This document shows, one piece after another, positions 17,837 to 26,814 of a stretch of DNA of 64,000 nucleotides (positions are counted from its first letter, which is position 1; every line of letters begins with the position of its first letter). This stretch comes from Microbacterium testaceum (GTDB lineage Bacteria; Actinomycetota; Actinomycetes; Actinomycetales; Microbacteriaceae). The stretch lies in the NCBI RefSeq assembly GCF_006539145.1, contig NZ_BJML01000002.1, forward strand, positions 62,001 through 126,000, written 5' to 3'. A program made the position numbers and the translations under genes. Below the pieces are notes generated by a model. The model was not told the DNA's origin and did no database searches. It worked only from the letters and a program-made list of their open reading frames with translations.

Positions 17837-18445
17837 GTGACCACCTCCGCTTCTCCCTCCGCTCGCGGCAGCAAAGACGCGATCGCCGAGGCGGTCCTGA
17901 GCGTGCTCTCGACAGGTGGCGCCGACGATCTCAGCGTGCGGAAAGTCGCCGCAGAGGCAGGCGTCTCGGTCGGAGCGGTGCAGCACCACTTCCCGACCCG
18001 CGCAGCGCTCATCATCGGAGCAATGGATGCCGTGAACGCGCTGTTTCGCGACCGCATCCGCGCCGCACTGTCCGGCGCGCGCTCGGCCGAGGAACGCCTC
18101 CTGCTGTTCTGTGAGGAGCTCGCCTGTCTCGGCGATGCCGGCCCGCGCGACGCGGTCGTATGGACGTCCTTCGCCTCGCGCGCCGGAACCGACCCTCGGG
18201 TGCGCGAGATCCATGCGAAGGATTGGCGCGTGACAGAAGGGTTTCTGCAGACCTTGATGACCGACGCCTACCCCCACGCGGACATCGCTTCCGACGATGC
18301 CGCGCTGCTGCTCGCCGCCCTCGATGGGATCGCCGTCGCTCGCGGCGCCGAGGGCGACGATCGGATGCCGCCTGCCCGCGGGCGACGCCTCGTCACCGCG
18401 ATTCTCGAGACCTTCGCGGCACGACCCGCGCCGCCCGCTTCTTAG
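17837..18445 (+). CDS. TetR-family transcription regulator
   Basis: This 202-residue regulator has an N-terminal TetR helix-turn-helix (LSVRKVAAEAGVSVGAVQHHF, about residues 33-53, shown here only as position and family) and an all-helical C-terminal ligand domain of the BetI/YfiR type. It is divergent from the DUF418 gene, with a shared 22-bp promoter region and a palindromic operator; it most likely represses both. The start is GTG 17837, predicted leaderless. The ligand is unknown. Confidence 0.92.
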   Translation: MTTSASPSARGSKDAIAEAVLSVLSTGGADDLSVRKVAAEAGVSVGAVQHHFPTRAALIIGAMDAVNALFRDRIRAALSGARSAEERLLLFCEELACLGDAGPRDAVVWTSFASRAGTDPRVREIHAKDWRVTEGFLQTLMTDAYPHADIASDDAALLLAALDGIAVARGAEGDDRMPPARGRRLVTAILETFAARPAPPAS

Positions 18446-18546
18446 ACGTTCGTCATGCCCCGAAAGCGCGCGACCGCCGAGATCCGTTCCGCGACCGCGG
18501 ACGACCCCGTGGCCATCGCGCACGAGCGGCGTCGCGCCCGCTGGCC

Positions 18547-19323
18547 TCAGCCCGGAGCGGGCGCCGCCCTCCGCACGAACTCGATATAGGCCTCGACGGT
18601 GTCTTCGGGCACGATTGCGCGCAAGACGACCTCGTCGGCAGCCGCCGTGTAGGCCTCGAGCGCGTCGGCGAGTTCGCCGACGTCACGGATCGTCGTGTCC
18701 GCGGCATCCACCCCCATCCGCTCGAAATTCGCGGCGTAGTTCGGGAACGACGCGTACCGTGCGGTCTCGGCATCGAGGCGCTCGCGCGCGGCGGGGACGA
18801 TCGCCGTGCGGACGTACACCGCGATGTGCGTCGCCGGCGCGATCTCGTGCAAAGCCTCGGCTTGAGCGCGGGCTTCGACCGGCGGGACCCAGTTCAACAG
18901 CACGCCCTCGGCGAGCTCCGCTCCCATGCGGCGCATCTTCGGCCCGAGTGCACCCACGAGGACGCGAGGGACGCCCGCGTCATGAAGAACCGAGACGGCA
19001 TCTCTCACCCGGGCCAGGGCCCCCTGCTTGGCCATGCCCGAGCCGATGCCGAGCGTCAATCGGTCCAGCGGAAGATCGAGGGATGCCACCTCGGCCGCGA
19101 TCGCGTCGGCGGGACGACGGTCGACGGGGACGACGCCCGTGGCGAGTCGAAGGCGGTCCGTGACGCGCGCGGCGGCGGCGAGCGCGGCGAGGGCGTCGCC
19201 GTCAGGAGTGTCGTTGATCCAGAGGGTGTCGAAGCCCGCGCTCTCGACGGCCGGAGCGATCTGCGTGACGGCGTCAGGACCGAGGGATCCAGCGAGTCCG
19301 AGCGAAACGATTCCTCGCGTCAC
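18547..19323 (-). CDS. LLM-class flavin-dependent oxidoreductase
   Basis: This 258-residue luciferase-like (TIM-barrel) protein shows family landmarks near the N-terminus (LGPDAVTQIAPAVESAGFDTLWIND) and in RLRLATGVVPVDRR and LTLGIGSGM. At 258 residues it is shorter than the usual 300-350, so part of the barrel may be minimal. Relatives use FMN or F420; which applies here is unknown. It starts at GTG 19323, overlapping the stop of the upstream paralogue (GTGA), so the two are coupled and may form a heterodimer or act in one pathway. Confidence 0.85.
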   Translation of the reverse strand: MTRGIVSLGLAGSLGPDAVTQIAPAVESAGFDTLWINDTPDGDALAALAAAARVTDRLRLATGVVPVDRRPADAIAAEVASLDLPLDRLTLGIGSGMAKQGALARVRDAVSVLHDAGVPRVLVGALGPKMRRMGAELAEGVLLNWVPPVEARAQAEALHEIAPATHIAVYVRTAIVPAARERLDAETARYASFPNYAANFERMGVDAADTTIRDVGELADALEAYTAAADEVVLRAIVPEDTVEAYIEFVRRAAPAPG

Positions 19324-20201
19324 GATGCACCTCCCCCATTCGGCAGGGACACCGCGACCTGGCCCACCGCGGAGAAGAAGGCGGCGAGGTCGACGTCGTC
19401 GGTGGGCAGGAGCACGACATCGTCGACGCCCGCAGCCTGGAAACGCGCGACCCCCTCGGCGACCTCTGACACCGAACCCGCGAGAACGCGATCCGCCGCG
19501 TCCGCGCGGTCGGCGAGCACCGCTGTGGCCCGCTCATGAGCATCGGGGCCGAAGGCCGTCAGCACATAGGCGACGACATCGGTACGGCCCTCACGACCCG
19601 CCTCGGCGCGGCCCGCCCGCACGGCCCGCACGGCGGCGGCGATCTCGTCGACGGTATGTCTGCTGTCGAGCACCACCCCGTCGGCGACGGCGCCCGCCAG
19701 AGCGAGGGTCTTCGGCCCTTCGGCGGCGGCGTACACGAGCGGGGCGGCGGCGGGCGGCCAATCGAGTGTGACATCGCGCAGCTTCACGTAACGCCCCTCT
19801 GCGCTGACCGTCTCGCCCGCGAGAAGGGACCTCAAGGCCGGCAGCTGCTCCCGCATGAGCGTCAACGGGGAGGCGACCTTGGCCCCGACCTGACGCATCC
19901 AGTCCTGCACCCCGTGACCGAAGCCCGGCAGGAGGCGCCCCGGGAACATGCGCTCGATCGTGGCGATCTCCATCGCCGAAACGGCGACGTTGCGGAGCGG
20001 AAGGGGCGCGATGCCGACCCCGATGCGCAGGTGATCGGTGACGGCGAGAGCTGCCGCGGCCGCAGCCCACGCCGAGGACCGGAAACAGTCCTCCCAGAGC
20101 CAGAGTTCTTCGACCCCGGCGTCTTCGGCCGCTCGCGCGGCGTCGCGGAGCTGCTCGGGCGGATGCGGGTACGGGCTGAAGATCGTGCCGATACGACTCA
20201 T
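19320..20201 (-). CDS. LLM-class flavin-dependent oxidoreductase
   Basis: This 293-residue luciferase-like monooxygenase-fold protein has an N-terminus RIGTIFSPYPHPPEQL, then EELWLWED, HLRIGVGIAPLPLRN and LPGFGHGVQDWMRQVG, typical of the F420-dependent branch. It forms an operon with the downstream paralogue through a 4-base overlap. ATG 20201 is chosen because CAGAGT (20208-20213) lies six bases upstream, predicting leaderless transcription; a longer frame would be Arg-rich and out of family. The substrate is unknown. Confidence 0.87.
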   Translation of the reverse strand: MSRIGTIFSPYPHPPEQLRDAARAAEDAGVEELWLWEDCFRSSAWAAAAAALAVTDHLRIGVGIAPLPLRNVAVSAMEIATIERMFPGRLLPGFGHGVQDWMRQVGAKVASPLTLMREQLPALRSLLAGETVSAEGRYVKLRDVTLDWPPAAAPLVYAAAEGPKTLALAGAVADGVVLDSRHTVDEIAAAVRAVRAGRAEAGREGRTDVVAYVLTAFGPDAHERATAVLADRADAADRVLAGSVSEVAEGVARFQAAGVDDVVLLPTDDVDLAAFFSAVGQVAVSLPNGGGAS

Positions 20202-20425
20202 GCCTCTACTCTGCCGCGAACCTCCGACATCGGGGCGGGGCGGCGCGCGGATCGCATCCGCCGCGGCGCGGACGGCGGTGCGCACACGCGTTGACACCGC
20301 ATTCGTTCGTCGAGCACGTACCGGATCGATGACCACCGCGTGCGTCCTCGACGAACGCAGGCGTCCTCGGGAAGCGTGCCCCGGGGCGCGCGCGGCCGGA
20401 TCGCCCTCGCCGCACGAACCACGAT

Positions 20426-20451
20426 GCCCCCGGCACCGAAGCACCGGGGGC
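20426..20451 (-). terminator. Hairpin after the clp gene
   Basis: On the minus strand an 8-bp GCCCCCGG/CCGGGGGC stem closes on C(TTCG)G, a very stable tetraloop. It lies 16 bases beyond the clp stop. The gap from there to the LLM start holds nothing else I could support. Confidence 0.75.
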
Positions 20452-20466
20452 GTCGAGAAGGGCTCG

Positions 20467-22983
20467 TCACGCGGCGAGAGCCGGTACGACGGGTGCGACC
20501 GTGAAGCCGGACGAGGTGGCATCCACGGTCACCGCTCCCCCGTCGCTCAGCTCACCCGACACGAACAGGTCGGCGATGCGGTCGTCGACCTCGCGCTGGA
20601 TGACCCGGCGCAGCGGCCGAGCACCGTACTCGGGCTCGTACCCGACCGCGGCCAGCCGGTCGACGGCGGCAGCGGTGACCTCGAGCGACACGTCGCGCGA
20701 CGCCAAGCGCCGCGAGGTCGCGCCCAACAGCAGCCCCACGATCTCGCGCAGCTGCGCCTTCTCGAGCTTGCGGAAGAGCACGATGTCGTCGATGCGATTG
20801 AGGAACTCCGGGCGCATCGCCTCGCGCAGCTTCCCCATCACGCGATCACGCAGATCGGCATCGGCGAACTCGCGGCCGGTCGTGGTGAAGCCGATGGCCC
20901 CCGACCGGGATGCCAGGAACTCCGCGCCCAGGTTCGAGGTCATCACGATCACCGTGTTGCGGAAGTCGACCGTACGGCCCTGTCCGTCGGTGAGCCGACC
21001 GTCATCGAGCACCTGCAGCAGCAGCGTGAAAACGTCGGAGTGCGCTTTCTCGATCTCGTCGAACAGCACGACCGCATAGGGGTTGCGTCGCACGCGCTCG
21101 GTGAGCTGGCCCGCCTCGTCGTAGCCGACGTATCCGGGAGGGGCACCGATCAGGCGCGACACCGTGTGCCGCTCGCCGAACTCGCTCATGTCGAAGCGGA
21201 TCACGGCGCCGTCGTCGTCGAAGAGCGAGCCGGCCAGGGCCTTGGCGAGCTCGGTCTTGCCGACGCCGGTGGGACCGAGGAACAGGAACGAGCCGACCGG
21301 GCGGTTCTCGTCTCCCATGCCCGTGCGGTTGCGACGCACGGCTTTGGCGACGGCGGCGACCGCGTCGTCCTGCCCGATCACGCGGGCGTGCAGTTCGGTC
21401 TCGAGCTCGGCGAGGCGACCGCGCTCGGTCACCGTGAGTCGCGCAACGGGAATGCCGGTGGCGCGGCTGATCACCGCGGCGATCTCGGGTTCGTCGACGA
21501 CGGCGGCGACGCGGGGGCCGGCCGTCGCCTCGTCGAGCCGCTGCTGCACGGCGGCCATCTCGTCGCGCAGACGCGACGCCTCCTCGTAGTGCTCGGCGGA
21601 GACCGCGGCATTCTTGTCGGCCTCCAGCGTCGCGAGGCGCTCCAGCAGAGCGGACGTGTCGACGGTGACGCCCAGGCGCAGCCGCAGGCGGGCACCGGCC
21701 TGGTCGATCAGATCGATCGCCTTGTCGGGCAGCACGCGGTCGGGAAGGTATCGATCGCTCAGCTCGACCGCGGCCCGCAGAGCCTCGTCCGTGTACGTGA
21801 CGGCGTGGTGCTCCTCGTAGGCCGAGCGGAGGCCGCGCAGGATCTCCACGGCATCCGGGATCGAGGGCTCGCCCACGCGAACGGGCTGCAGGCGCCGCTC
21901 GAGGGCGGGATCCTTCTCGATCGTGCGGTACTCGCGCAGCGTGGTCGCTCCGATCAGGTGCACGTCACCGCGGGCGAGGCGGGGCTTGAGGATGTTGCCG
22001 GCGTCCATGGACCCGTCGCCGCTCCCGCCCGCCCCGACGAGAGTGTGCACCTCGTCGATGAAGACGACGAGCTTGTCGGATGCCGCGATCTCGTCCATCG
22101 TCTGGGTGAGGCGCTCCTCGAAGTCGCCCCGGTACCGCGCGCCCGCGAGCATCGCGGCCAGGTCGAGCGAGACGACACGGGTCTCGCGCAGCTGCTCGGG
22201 CACCTCTTCGGCGACGATCGCGCGCGCGAGACCTTCGACGACGGCCGTCTTGCCGACGCCGGCCTCGCCGATCAGCACGGGGTTGTTCTTCGTGCGACGG
22301 CTCAGGATCTCGATCGTCTGCTCGATCTCGTCGGAGCGACCGATGACCGGGTCGAGCTCTCCCGCGGCGGCTCGCGCCGTGAGGTCGGTGCCGAATCGGT
22401 CGAGGTTCGGGGTGACGGATGCCGACTCAGCGGGCACCTCGGTCTCGTCACCGCCCATGACGGTCTCACGCACGCCCTGGGTGAGGGCCTCGGCCGTCAC
22501 TCCGGCCTGGGCGAGGATCTGCCCCGCGGGCGCGTCCTGGGCGAGCACGAGCGCGAAGAAGAGGTGGTCGGGGTCGACGTACGTGGACCCGGCGGCACGT
22601 GCCACCTGGAACGCGTGGAACAGGGCGCGCTGCACGGAGCCGGCGACCACGGCACCGTCGACGTTCGCGGGGGTCGCGGCGGCGGGCAGACGGCTCTCGG
22701 CCGCGCGGGCGATCGCGGCGGGGTCGGCGCCGAGGCGCGCGACGGCCTCCTTGGCCGGCGAGCGCCGGACGAGGACGTGGAGGACGTGCAGGGCGTCGAG
22801 CTCACGCTGGCCGCGCCCGAGCGCGTAGCGTCCCGCTTCTTGGAGGGCGTCCTGCGTGCGGGCACTGAGGAACCGGCTGAGGTCGATCGAGCGTTCGGCT
22901 CGCGCCTGCTCGCCCGCGAGGTAGCGGGCCAGGAATTCGTCGAACGACTGGGCGCCGTCGCCGGGGGTGAAGTCTTCGGGCAA
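20467..22983 (-). CDS. ClpC-like AAA+ unfoldase
   Basis: This protein of about 838 residues has a Clp N-domain, then AAA-1 (Walker [10 protein letters not shown] near residue 236), a short middle domain with a UVR-like helix ([13 protein letters not shown]), and AAA-2 (Walker [10 protein letters not shown] near 570). The loop SGAIGF (near 696) fits the IGF/L motif by which ClpA/ClpC/ClpX dock on ClpP. The short middle domain makes it ClpC-like rather than a ClpB disaggregase. A frame beginning at GTG 23016 exists, but that codon sits inside an HspR-type site. TTG 22983 has AGGAG six bases upstream, so I place the start there. Heat-shock control through HspR is inferred. Confidence 0.88.
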   Translation of the reverse strand: MPEDFTPGDGAQSFDEFLARYLAGEQARAERSIDLSRFLSARTQDALQEAGRYALGRGQRELDALHVLHVLVRRSPAKEAVARLGADPAAIARAAESRLPAAATPANVDGAVVAGSVQRALFHAFQVARAAGSTYVDPDHLFFALVLAQDAPAGQILAQAGVTAEALTQGVRETVMGGDETEVPAESASVTPNLDRFGTDLTARAAAGELDPVIGRSDEIEQTIEILSRRTKNNPVLIGEAGVGKTAVVEGLARAIVAEEVPEQLRETRVVSLDLAAMLAGARYRGDFEERLTQTMDEIAASDKLVVFIDEVHTLVGAGGSGDGSMDAGNILKPRLARGDVHLIGATTLREYRTIEKDPALERRLQPVRVGEPSIPDAVEILRGLRSAYEEHHAVTYTDEALRAAVELSDRYLPDRVLPDKAIDLIDQAGARLRLRLGVTVDTSALLERLATLEADKNAAVSAEHYEEASRLRDEMAAVQQRLDEATAGPRVAAVVDEPEIAAVISRATGIPVARLTVTERGRLAELETELHARVIGQDDAVAAVAKAVRRNRTGMGDENRPVGSFLFLGPTGVGKTELAKALAGSLFDDDGAVIRFDMSEFGERHTVSRLIGAPPGYVGYDEAGQLTERVRRNPYAVVLFDEIEKAHSDVFTLLLQVLDDGRLTDGQGRTVDFRNTVIVMTSNLGAEFLASRSGAIGFTTTGREFADADLRDRVMGKLREAMRPEFLNRIDDIVLFRKLEKAQLREIVGLLLGATSRRLASRDVSLEVTAAAVDRLAAVGYEPEYGARPLRRVIQREVDDRIADLFVSGELSDGGAVTVDATSSGFTVAPVVPALAA

Positions 22984-23000
22984 TTCCGTCTCCTGAGATA

Positions 23001-23021
23001 CGTGAGTGCGGTTCACTCAAG
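23001..23021 (-). promoter_or_regulatory. HAIR (HspR-binding) element
   Basis: CTTGAGT-N7-ACTCACG on the minus strand differs by one base from the HspR consensus CTTGAGT-N7-ACTCAAG. A further ACTTGAG/CTCAAGT half-site follows at 23028-23034. HspR represses chaperone and protease genes in actinobacteria. Confidence 0.72.
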
Positions 23022-23070
23022 TTTGCTACTTGAGCGCCGTCGTATCAACTTCAACGTGGGCACGCGGCGT

Positions 23071-23901
23071 CTATTCCCGAAGCGGGGGATCGACGTCGTT
23101 CCAGAGTTCGACCGTCTGTACGAGCCAGAACACCGCGAACAGCGCGAGGGCCACCGACTCGCCCACGAGCACCACCGGAAAACCCGTGCGCTCCAGGCCC
23201 GACACCACTCCGAGGACGAGCAGCACCAGGGTCAGCACGATCCCGACAGCCACCGCCGCGTAGGCGAGTCGCACTCCCCGCCGCCGTCGACCGCTGCGCC
23301 GTGGCCACCACGCCGCGATCGACGCCACCGCCGCGATCAGCACGAAGAACGCGACGGCGGCGACCTCGTGTGCCCACCGGAGAAAGGCCTCGGGCGCGAG
23401 CACCGCCCACGCCGCCCCGCCCGCGACGAGCGCGACGATGATCCCGATCGTGAGCGCGACCCCGCGGCTCGCGGTGCCCTGCACGCGCGCCAGGATCCCC
23501 GCGACGATCACCCCGAGAAGAATCACGGATGCCACGGCCACGGCGTTGTTCGCCACGGTCGGCCTGACCTCGGGCGGCACGCACTGCGTCCCGTCGAGGC
23601 AGGCGCTCGACGAGACCGCGGTCGGGACGAAGGCGATCGCGAGGGCGAGCACCGCCGCGATGTCGAGCAGGCCCTGCTCGAGGCTGCGCCCCGACAGAGC
23701 CAGCAGAGCGAGGGCGACCGCGCTCAGTGCCCCCGTGAGGACCGGACCCGCGGGCGTGTAGTAAGCCGCGCTGACCGACAGCAGTCCCTCGCCGCTCGCG
23801 AGCTCGAGACCGACACCGACGGCGAGGAAGACCGTCGCTCCGATCAGCGCCACGCGCACGTACCGGTACGTGCGTTGCGTCGACGTGGTGCGGATGCGCA
23901 T
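23071..23901 (-). CDS. Membrane protein of unknown function
   Basis: This 276-residue protein has about seven or eight hydrophobic helices. A loop with two Cys (SSSACLDGTQCVPPEV, about residues 97-112) probably lies outside and may form a disulfide. The C-terminus (LWNDVDPPLRE) is cytoplasmic-like. I do not recognise a family. ATG 23901 follows a CAGGAT hexamer by six bases, predicting a leaderless mRNA. Its promoter closely resembles that of the DNA ligase, and it is divergent from an EI24 gene with the same promoter type. Confidence 0.8.
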   Translation of the reverse strand: MRIRTTSTQRTYRYVRVALIGATVFLAVGVGLELASGEGLLSVSAAYYTPAGPVLTGALSAVALALLALSGRSLEQGLLDIAAVLALAIAFVPTAVSSSACLDGTQCVPPEVRPTVANNAVAVASVILLGVIVAGILARVQGTASRGVALTIGIIVALVAGGAAWAVLAPEAFLRWAHEVAAVAFFVLIAAVASIAAWWPRRSGRRRRGVRLAYAAVAVGIVLTLVLLVLGVVSGLERTGFPVVLVGESVALALFAVFWLVQTVELWNDVDPPLRE

Positions 23902-23907
23902 AGCGGC

Positions 23908-23930
23908 ATCCTGGCATTCCCCTGCGACAT
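23908..23930 (-). promoter_or_regulatory. TGTCG-type promoter of the membrane protein gene
   Basis: ATGTCGCAG, 8-base spacer and CAGGAT, six bases before the ATG. Same arrangement as at the ligase. Confidence 0.5.
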
Positions 23931-23993
23931 CGCCGCGGCATGCACCCCGCGGGCGGGAAACGCCGGACGGAGCGGGCGCAACCTCTCGGGTCG

Positions 23994-24016
23994 GTGTCGG
24001 GGGTGTCTGTCAGAAT
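23994..24016 (+). promoter_or_regulatory. TGTCG-type promoter of the EI24 gene
   Basis: GTGTCGGGG, 8-base spacer and CAGAAT, six bases before the ATG at 24023. Confidence 0.5.
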
Positions 24017-24022
24017 CCGGGG

Positions 24023-24829
24023 ATGCGCGAATTCCTCGCCGGGGCGGCCCTGCTGGCCCGCGGTCTCGGCCAGTGGCGCCGCACGCCCGGGGCGATGGCC
24101 CTCGGACTCATCCCGGGGACGGTGGTCGGACTGATCTTCGGATCGGCACTCGTGATCTGGGGTCTCGTGCTGCCCGGTCTCGTCGACGACTGGACGCCGT
24201 TCGCCGACACGTGGGCGCCGTTCTGGGCGGGCGCTCTGCGCACCGCGATCGGCCTGGCGTCGTTCGGCGCGGCGCTGCTCATCGTCGTCGTCTCGTTCAC
24301 CGCCGTCACGCTCGCCGTGGGCGAGCCGTTCTACGACCGCATCTGGCGCGCGACCGAGCGCAGCGCCACCGGCGTGGTCCCCGACGTCGAGTACGGCTTC
24401 TGGCGGGCCGTCGGCGACAGCGTGCGCCTCATCGTCCGCGGCATCCTGGCCGCCGCGCTGGCGTGGCTCATCGGCCTGATCCCCTTCGTCGGCGGCGTCC
24501 TGGGCTTCGTCGCCGGGGTACTCCTGACCGGGTGGCTGCTGGCCGACGAACTCACCTCGCGCGCGCTGTCGGCCCGAGGCCTCGATCGGCGGGCGCGGAC
24601 ACAGCTCCTCCGCTCCCACCGCGCACGCGCCCTCGGCTTCGGCGTCGCGACCCAGCTGTGCTTCCTCGTCCCGCTCGGGGCGGTGGCGGTCATGCCCGCA
24701 GCCGTCGCCGGCAGCACGCTCTGGGCGCATGCGGCGCTGGGCATCCCCCCGCGCGACGGCAGCACCCCGGGTCCCCTCCCCCTGCATCCCGACCGCAGCA
24801 CGAACGCACGTCCGGATTCGGCACGATAG
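24023..24829 (+). CDS. EI24/CysZ-like membrane protein
   Basis: This 268-residue protein of the EI24 (CysZ-like) family has a start typical of the group (FLAGAALLARGLGQW followed by RRTPGAMALGLIPG), four or five membrane segments, and the family-like cytoplasmic block EPFYDRIWRATE. CysZ transports sulfate in enterobacteria, but actinobacterial members have no assigned role. The C-terminal 30 residues are a polar tail (RPDSAR end). A small membrane protein gene follows 24 bp later. Confidence 0.85.
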   Translation: MREFLAGAALLARGLGQWRRTPGAMALGLIPGTVVGLIFGSALVIWGLVLPGLVDDWTPFADTWAPFWAGALRTAIGLASFGAALLIVVVSFTAVTLAVGEPFYDRIWRATERSATGVVPDVEYGFWRAVGDSVRLIVRGILAAALAWLIGLIPFVGGVLGFVAGVLLTGWLLADELTSRALSARGLDRRARTQLLRSHRARALGFGVATQLCFLVPLGAVAVMPAAVAGSTLWAHAALGIPPRDGSTPGPLPLHPDRSTNARPDSAR

Positions 24830-24853
24830 CCTGGATCGACCGAAGGGATCCTC

Positions 24854-25003
24854 ATGTTCATCGTCTCTCTCATCTTGTTCGTCGGCGGCATGCTGCTGAC
24901 CGGCATCTCGTTCTCCCTCGCCGCTCCCGCGCTGTTCTTCGCGCTCGGCATCATCCTCGTCTCGGCCTCGCTGGCCCTGCCGTTCCACTTCGGCACCCGC
25001 TGA
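24854..25003 (+). CDS. Small membrane protein (49 residues)
   Basis: ATG 24854 opens a 49-codon frame with a GAAGGGA ribosome site five bases upstream. The product is almost wholly hydrophobic (MFIVSLILFVGGMLLTGISF, then an Ala/Leu-rich second stretch ending PFHFGTR), predicting two membrane helices. No family is recognised. It probably shares a transcript with the EI24 gene. Confidence 0.6.
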   Translation: MFIVSLILFVGGMLLTGISFSLAAPALFFALGIILVSASLALPFHFGTR

Positions 25004-25044
25004 GCCCGCACCTCGGTCAGGCACCGCGTCACGTCGCCCCCGGG

Positions 25045-25050
25045 TAGCGT
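25045..25050 (+). promoter_or_regulatory. -10 hexamer of the methyltransferase gene
   Basis: TAGCGT with six bases to the GTG start, a leaderless arrangement. Confidence 0.55.
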
Positions 25051-25056
25051 GGTCCG

Positions 25057-26160
25057 GTGCCTTTCTCGTTCGCCGCTCTGCGTCGCCGCCCCGATCTCGA
25101 GGGTCCCGATCTCGTGGCCGTCGACGCCGCCGACCGGCTGATCCTCGACGAGTCCGCCGACGCGCGCGCCGCACTCGGTGTGGGCCAACTCGTCGTGATC
25201 GGCGACGCCTACGGAGCGCTCACCCTGGCGGCGGCGGATGCCGGGGCCCGTGGCATCCGGGTGCATCAGGACGAGCTGCTGGGCGAGGAAGCCCTCGCAC
25301 TGAACGCCCGCGACACCGGGCTCGAGAAAGTCTTCGACTCGCACGCCCTCGACGCGGACCTGCTCACCGGCGCCCGCGTCGTCCTTCTGCGCCTCCCCCG
25401 GTCGCTTCGGGCGCTGTCCGACATCGCCGGGCTCATCGCCCTGTACGCACACCCCGACGTCGTCGTCTTCGCGGGCGGGCGCCTCAAGCACATGACGGTG
25501 GCGATGAACGACGTGCTGCGGCGCGTCTTCGACCGCGTCGACGTCTCGCACGCGCGGCAGAAATCCCGCGTCCTCACCGCCCACGGCCCGCACGACGGCG
25601 CCGCCCCCGCACCGGAGGAAGCCGAGGTCGACGGCATCCGTGTCCGTGCGTTCGGCGGCGCCTTCGCGGGCGCATCGATCGATATCGGGACGCGGCTGCT
25701 GCTCGCGCACCTCCCCGCCCCGCGCGGAGACCGGGCGGTCGACCTCGCGTGCGGGACGGGCGTGGTCGCCGCGACCCTCGCTGTGCGGCATCCCTCCCTG
25801 CGCGTGATCGCGTGCGACCAGTCGGCGATCGCCGTCGCGTCCGCGCGGGCCACCGCCGAGGCCAACGGCGTGGCCGATCGCGTGAGGGTCGTGCGCGACG
25901 ACGTCCTGCGCTCGCAACCGGAGGCCACGGCCTCGTTCATCGCGCTGAACCCGCCGTTCCACGCCGGCGCCGCGATCCACGAGGGTCTCGCTCCCCGCAT
26001 GTTCGCCGACGCGGCGCGGGTGCTCGAGCCGGGCGGCGAGCTGTGGACCGTCTGGAACTCCGCTCTGCAGTACCGTCCGGCGCTCGAGCGCACCGTCGGT
26101 CCGACGCGTCAGGTGGCGCGCGACAGGAAGTTCACCGTCACGGTGTCGACGAAGCGCTGA
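25057..26160 (+). CDS. RsmC/RlmG-like class I methyltransferase
   Basis: This 367-residue protein has two related halves, as in the 16S/23S rRNA guanine-N2 methyltransferases RsmC and RlmG. The N-terminal half is a degenerate Rossmann fold (LVVIGDAYGALTLAAA). The C-terminal half is the catalytic one, with SAM motif VDLACGTGVVAA and the active-site tetrapeptide NPPF (near residue 298, NPPFHAG), which binds the exocyclic amine to be methylated. It probably methylates rRNA; the exact position is unknown. The start is GTG 25057, immediately after a leaderless -10. Confidence 0.9.
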   Translation: MPFSFAALRRRPDLEGPDLVAVDAADRLILDESADARAALGVGQLVVIGDAYGALTLAAADAGARGIRVHQDELLGEEALALNARDTGLEKVFDSHALDADLLTGARVVLLRLPRSLRALSDIAGLIALYAHPDVVVFAGGRLKHMTVAMNDVLRRVFDRVDVSHARQKSRVLTAHGPHDGAAPAPEEAEVDGIRVRAFGGAFAGASIDIGTRLLLAHLPAPRGDRAVDLACGTGVVAATLAVRHPSLRVIACDQSAIAVASARATAEANGVADRVRVVRDDVLRSQPEATASFIALNPPFHAGAAIHEGLAPRMFADAARVLEPGGELWTVWNSALQYRPALERTVGPTRQVARDRKFTVTVSTKR

Positions 26161-26236
26161 CGCGTCTCCCGGCGAGCCGTGGCGCGGGCCCCGTTCCGGG
26201 CGTAGATTTTGACCGACGTCGACGAGGAGGTGCGCC

Positions 26237-26800
26237 GTGCGGGTTCGAAGCACTGCCGCCGCTCTCGTCGCTGTGATCGTCGCGCTGCTCCTTCCCGGCG
26301 CCGCCGCGATCGCAGCTCCCCCATCCGGCGGTGTCCGCGCCGATCCGCTCTCCGACGCCCTCACGGCTCCGCTCCTCGCGGACTGCTCCAGCATCACCGA
26401 CAACGGCCGCGGTTACGCCCGCCTCCACGGCGTCGACCTCTGCGGTGCCGACACGACGCCCCCGTCGGAGCCCTTGCGCACCGAAGCGGTGGGCGGGGAG
26501 GAGTGCGGGTCGGCGACGCTGTCGATGACGAGTCGCGGCGGCGGACTCGCCGCGATCGACTGGCGCGTGAGTTCGGAGACGGGCCCGATCGTCGCCGTCG
26601 AGCTCGATCTCGCCTTCGCGAGCCACTCGGGTGGCGAGATGCGCCACTTCTCCGACCGCTCCCCCAGCGTCCACGCGCACGACGGCACGGTCGCGTTCCT
26701 GGGAGCGGGGCGTGCGACGGCCACACTGTCGGGCTCGGTCGAGACGTTCACCGCGACCTGCCGGATCGTGCCGGCGAGCGTGCGCATCCTCGTGCGCTGA
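26237..26800 (+). CDS. Secreted protein of unknown function
   Basis: This 187-residue protein has a clear Sec signal peptide (MRVRS, hydrophobic Ala/Val/Leu core, cleavage near AIAAP). The mature part has four Cys (ADCSSITD, DLCGAD, EECGSA, TATCRI) that could make two disulfides, and beta-rich sequence typical of small extracellular domains. No family is recognised. A GAGGAGG ribosome site lies just upstream of the GTG start at 26237. It is convergent with the DUF3817 gene, with only 14 bp between stops. Confidence 0.82.
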   Translation: MRVRSTAAALVAVIVALLLPGAAAIAAPPSGGVRADPLSDALTAPLLADCSSITDNGRGYARLHGVDLCGADTTPPSEPLRTEAVGGEECGSATLSMTSRGGGLAAIDWRVSSETGPIVAVELDLAFASHSGGEMRHFSDRSPSVHAHDGTVAFLGAGRATATLSGSVETFTATCRIVPASVRILVR

Positions 26801-26814
26801 CGCGGAGCGCGACC

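Noticed and set aside
22984..23016. GTG 23016 as the clp start
   Set aside because: The codon lies inside the HAIR element and lacks a ribosome site; TTG 22983 has AGGAG at six bases.
20038..25047. A 1,669-codon open frame on the plus strand
   Set aside because: It runs antisense to the ClpC-like gene and others; it is a shadow of high-GC codon bias, Arg/Gly/Asp-rich and without any domain.
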